From Saprospiraceae bacterium (GTDB taxonomy: Bacteria; Bacteroidota; Bacteroidia; Chitinophagales; Saprospiraceae): a DNA stretch of 64,000 bases. A program made the translations under genes and the position numbers. The notes beneath the pieces were generated by a model, which saw only the letters and a list, made by a program, of their open reading frames with translations, had not been told where the DNA came from and did no database searches. Each line of letters opens with the position of its first letter. Positions within the stretch are counted from its first letter, which is position 1. Shown here piece by piece: positions 62,831-64,000 of the stretch. The DNA lies in contig JANQSS010000104.1 in NCBI GenBank assembly GCA_028279185.1, positions 1 to 64,000 of the forward strand, read 5' to 3'.

Positions 62831-63374
62831 GACGATTCGAGTAGAGCACGGTCGGCCACATCTACTCGATTATCATCAACGCCGCATTGATCATACATTT
62901 GCTTGTTGGTATCCGGGCAAAGAACCATTTAAACTGAACAATGTCATTCCAATCGACTATCCTACGCATGGACTATATCGTCTGCGTGTTGACTATAATG
63001 CGGTGGACCAAACTCAGAATTTAGCCGATTACAGAAAACGGGTCATTAATCGATTTATCCCCATTGAATGTTCTATTTCTTATGGGTTTAAATGGACAGA
63101 TAGATCGAATCTTGATTCTATAGAGGTAAAGGTGGGTAAGAACGAAATGGCACTGATGACTACGCGTGGGCGTCTACGCGAAACGCCCATTGCAAATGTT
63201 ATTGTGAAGTTCGGGGCAAACTGGTTAACACCAATGTATCCGTTCTTTCATGGTGTTATGCGGGCTTCGCTATTAGACAAGCAATTGATTCAAGTGGCGG
63301 ATATCTTCGTCGAAGATCTGGAGCGGTGTGATGACATTCGTATAATCAATGCAATGAATGGGCTTGAAGATTGA
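62790..63374 (+). CDS. Aminotransferase class IV, aminodeoxychorismate lyase-like (PabC)
   Basis: A 194-residue PLP enzyme that probably releases pyruvate from aminodeoxychorismate to give p-aminobenzoate. It starts FFETIRVEHG..., a class IV N-terminal feature; the PLP Lys is likely that of YGFKWTDRSNLD; and RLRETPIANVIVKFGANWLTP with GVMRASLL are family features. It overlaps pabB by 41 bases, so the two are coupled. It is shorter than E. coli PabC (269), but this short form is known in the phylum. Confidence 0.85.
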   Translation: MTNSLKKSIYPFFETIRVEHGRPHLLDYHQRRIDHTFACWYPGKEPFKLNNVIPIDYPTHGLYRLRVDYNAVDQTQNLADYRKRVINRFIPIECSISYGFKWTDRSNLDSIEVKVGKNEMALMTTRGRLRETPIANVIVKFGANWLTPMYPFFHGVMRASLLDKQLIQVADIFVEDLERCDDIRIINAMNGLED

Positions 63375-63419
63375 TTTTCAAAGCCGATTCAAGACCTAAA
63401 ACCCGTAATTTCGTCTATA

Positions 63420-64000
63420 ATGAAAAGACTCCTGCTTGCCGTTGGTCTCGTCTTATTGATACTACTTGTGCTGGGTTTTATAGCACCCAAGCAGTACGTG
63501 ATTGAACGATCAATTGTGATTAATGCACCCAAGACACATGTTTACGAATACATGAATTCACTGGAAGCCCTGCACGGCTGGACTGCTCCCCTGTTTAGAG
63601 ATAGTAATACAGTGGTACGCTATAGTGGAACTACAGGAACGGTCGGTGCAAGTGCAAAATGGAATGGAGGAACCGTCATTACCGAGGGACTGGAGACGAT
63701 TACTAAGGTTGTTCCGTTCAATCGTATAGAAACTGAAATAAGGCGTCTCAAGCCATGGGAATCCTTAAGTCGCGGAATTATTCTTTTGGATGGTCAGGAT
63801 GAAGAGAGTACGGTTCAATGGAGATTTGAGGGGCATAATCCATTTCCTTTCAACATTCGCCACCTGTTCACTGATATGGATAAGAACCTTGGCCCTGTGC
63901 ATGAAATGAGCCTGGCAGCATTAAAAACAAGGGCAGAATTTGAATACTTAGAGGAACGATGGGGTATTGAAGAGCTCGGTCCATCAATCAGACAGTACAC
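63420..64000 (+). CDS. SRPBCC-family protein, truncated by the window end
   Basis: An open frame from the ATG at 63420 to the window end, at least 193 residues, no stop seen. A single membrane-anchor-like helix (residues 3-22, LLLAVGLVLLILLVLGFIA) precedes a START/SRPBCC-like domain: YVIERSIVINAPKTHVYEYM, LHGWTAP, SRGIILL and STVQWRFEGHNP. Members bind hydrophobic ligands; the role is unknown. It lies 45 bases after the pabC-like gene, so it may share the folate operon. The C-terminus lies outside the window. Confidence 0.8.
   Translation, partial: MKRLLLAVGLVLLILLVLGFIAPKQYVIERSIVINAPKTHVYEYMNSLEALHGWTAPLFRDSNTVVRYSGTTGTVGASAKWNGGTVITEGLETITKVVPFNRIETEIRRLKPWESLSRGIILLDGQDEESTVQWRFEGHNPFPFNIRHLFTDMDKNLGPVHEMSLAALKTRAEFEYLEERWGIEELGPSIRQY

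Noticed and set aside
63815..64000. A minus-strand frame at the window end
   Set aside because: It is antisense to the SRPBCC frame, which has a clear start, membrane helix and domain.
1..64000. CRISPR arrays, insertion sequences, prophage and tRNA/rRNA genes
   Set aside because: I looked for spaced direct repeats, transposase motifs and tRNA-like ends and found none, although a tRNA scan could not be run.

Overview
This window is chromosomal DNA from a member of the Bacteroidota. The evidence is a type IX secretion system (T9SS) core (a PorP/SprF-family protein, gldK, gldL, gldM, gldN and a full-length sprA), two proteins with T9SS type A C-terminal sorting domains, low-GC sequence with almost no Shine-Dalgarno sites, several promoters with the Bacteroidota -7 form TAnnTTTG, and the ruvA-sprA gene order common in the phylum. 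The order porP-gldK-gldL-gldM-gldN is the arrangement known from Porphyromonas. A saprospirial or chitinophagial relative is plausible, but the sequence alone does not settle it. I saw no rRNA, tRNA, CRISPR array, insertion sequence or prophage. Most genes are core or envelope genes in short operons.

Layout. 0.1-7.6 kb: tail-specific protease, ABC-F ATPase, then an envelope thiol module (TlpA-like thioredoxin divergent from a DUF6029-type outer-membrane protein and an Omp28-like lipoprotein with CxxC). 7.8-14.5 kb: pheT, a membrane protein, a minus-strand set (OMP, lipoprotein, Ppx/GppA) and a small protein coupled to a PhnP-like hydrolase. 14.7-20.7 kb: the T9SS core operon, closed by a strong terminator. 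20.7-27.5 kb: aroQ, a minus-strand triad of parvulin-type periplasmic chaperones, purD, ruvA. 27.5-40.8 kb: sprA, then a two-component system, then an ECF sigma factor translationally coupled to a long protein with an anti-sigma-like N-terminus, one inner-membrane helix, a long low-complexity linker and an outer-membrane barrel, then a lipoprotein. 40.9-50.6 kb: NFU protein, inositol monophosphatase, a lone MacB-type permease, a TonB-like protein, and the minus-strand genes lpdA, ricT, holB, queD and a T9SS cargo. 50.7-64 kb: a secreted thioredoxin-like T9SS cargo, a FAD/iron-sulfur membrane electron-transfer pair, an S41 protease, small and accessory genes, then feoA-feoB-pabB-pabC and a truncated SRPBCC protein.

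How the parts fit. Much of the window serves envelope biogenesis: GldL/GldM are the proton-driven motor, GldK/GldN the periplasmic ring, SprA the outer-membrane translocon, the PPIases probably fold large barrels, and the two CTD proteins are likely clients. The best candidate for an under-described system is the ECF sigma factor with its predicted dual-membrane-spanning anti-sigma protein and companion lipoprotein (37.6-40.8 kb), which could carry outer-membrane state directly to transcription. Other non-coding signals of note are a perfect DtxR/MntR-like palindrome before feoAB, three 21-bp-phased repeats with a following terminator-like hairpin between convergent genes (45.0-45.2 kb), and a pseudoknot-like leader before the porP homolog.
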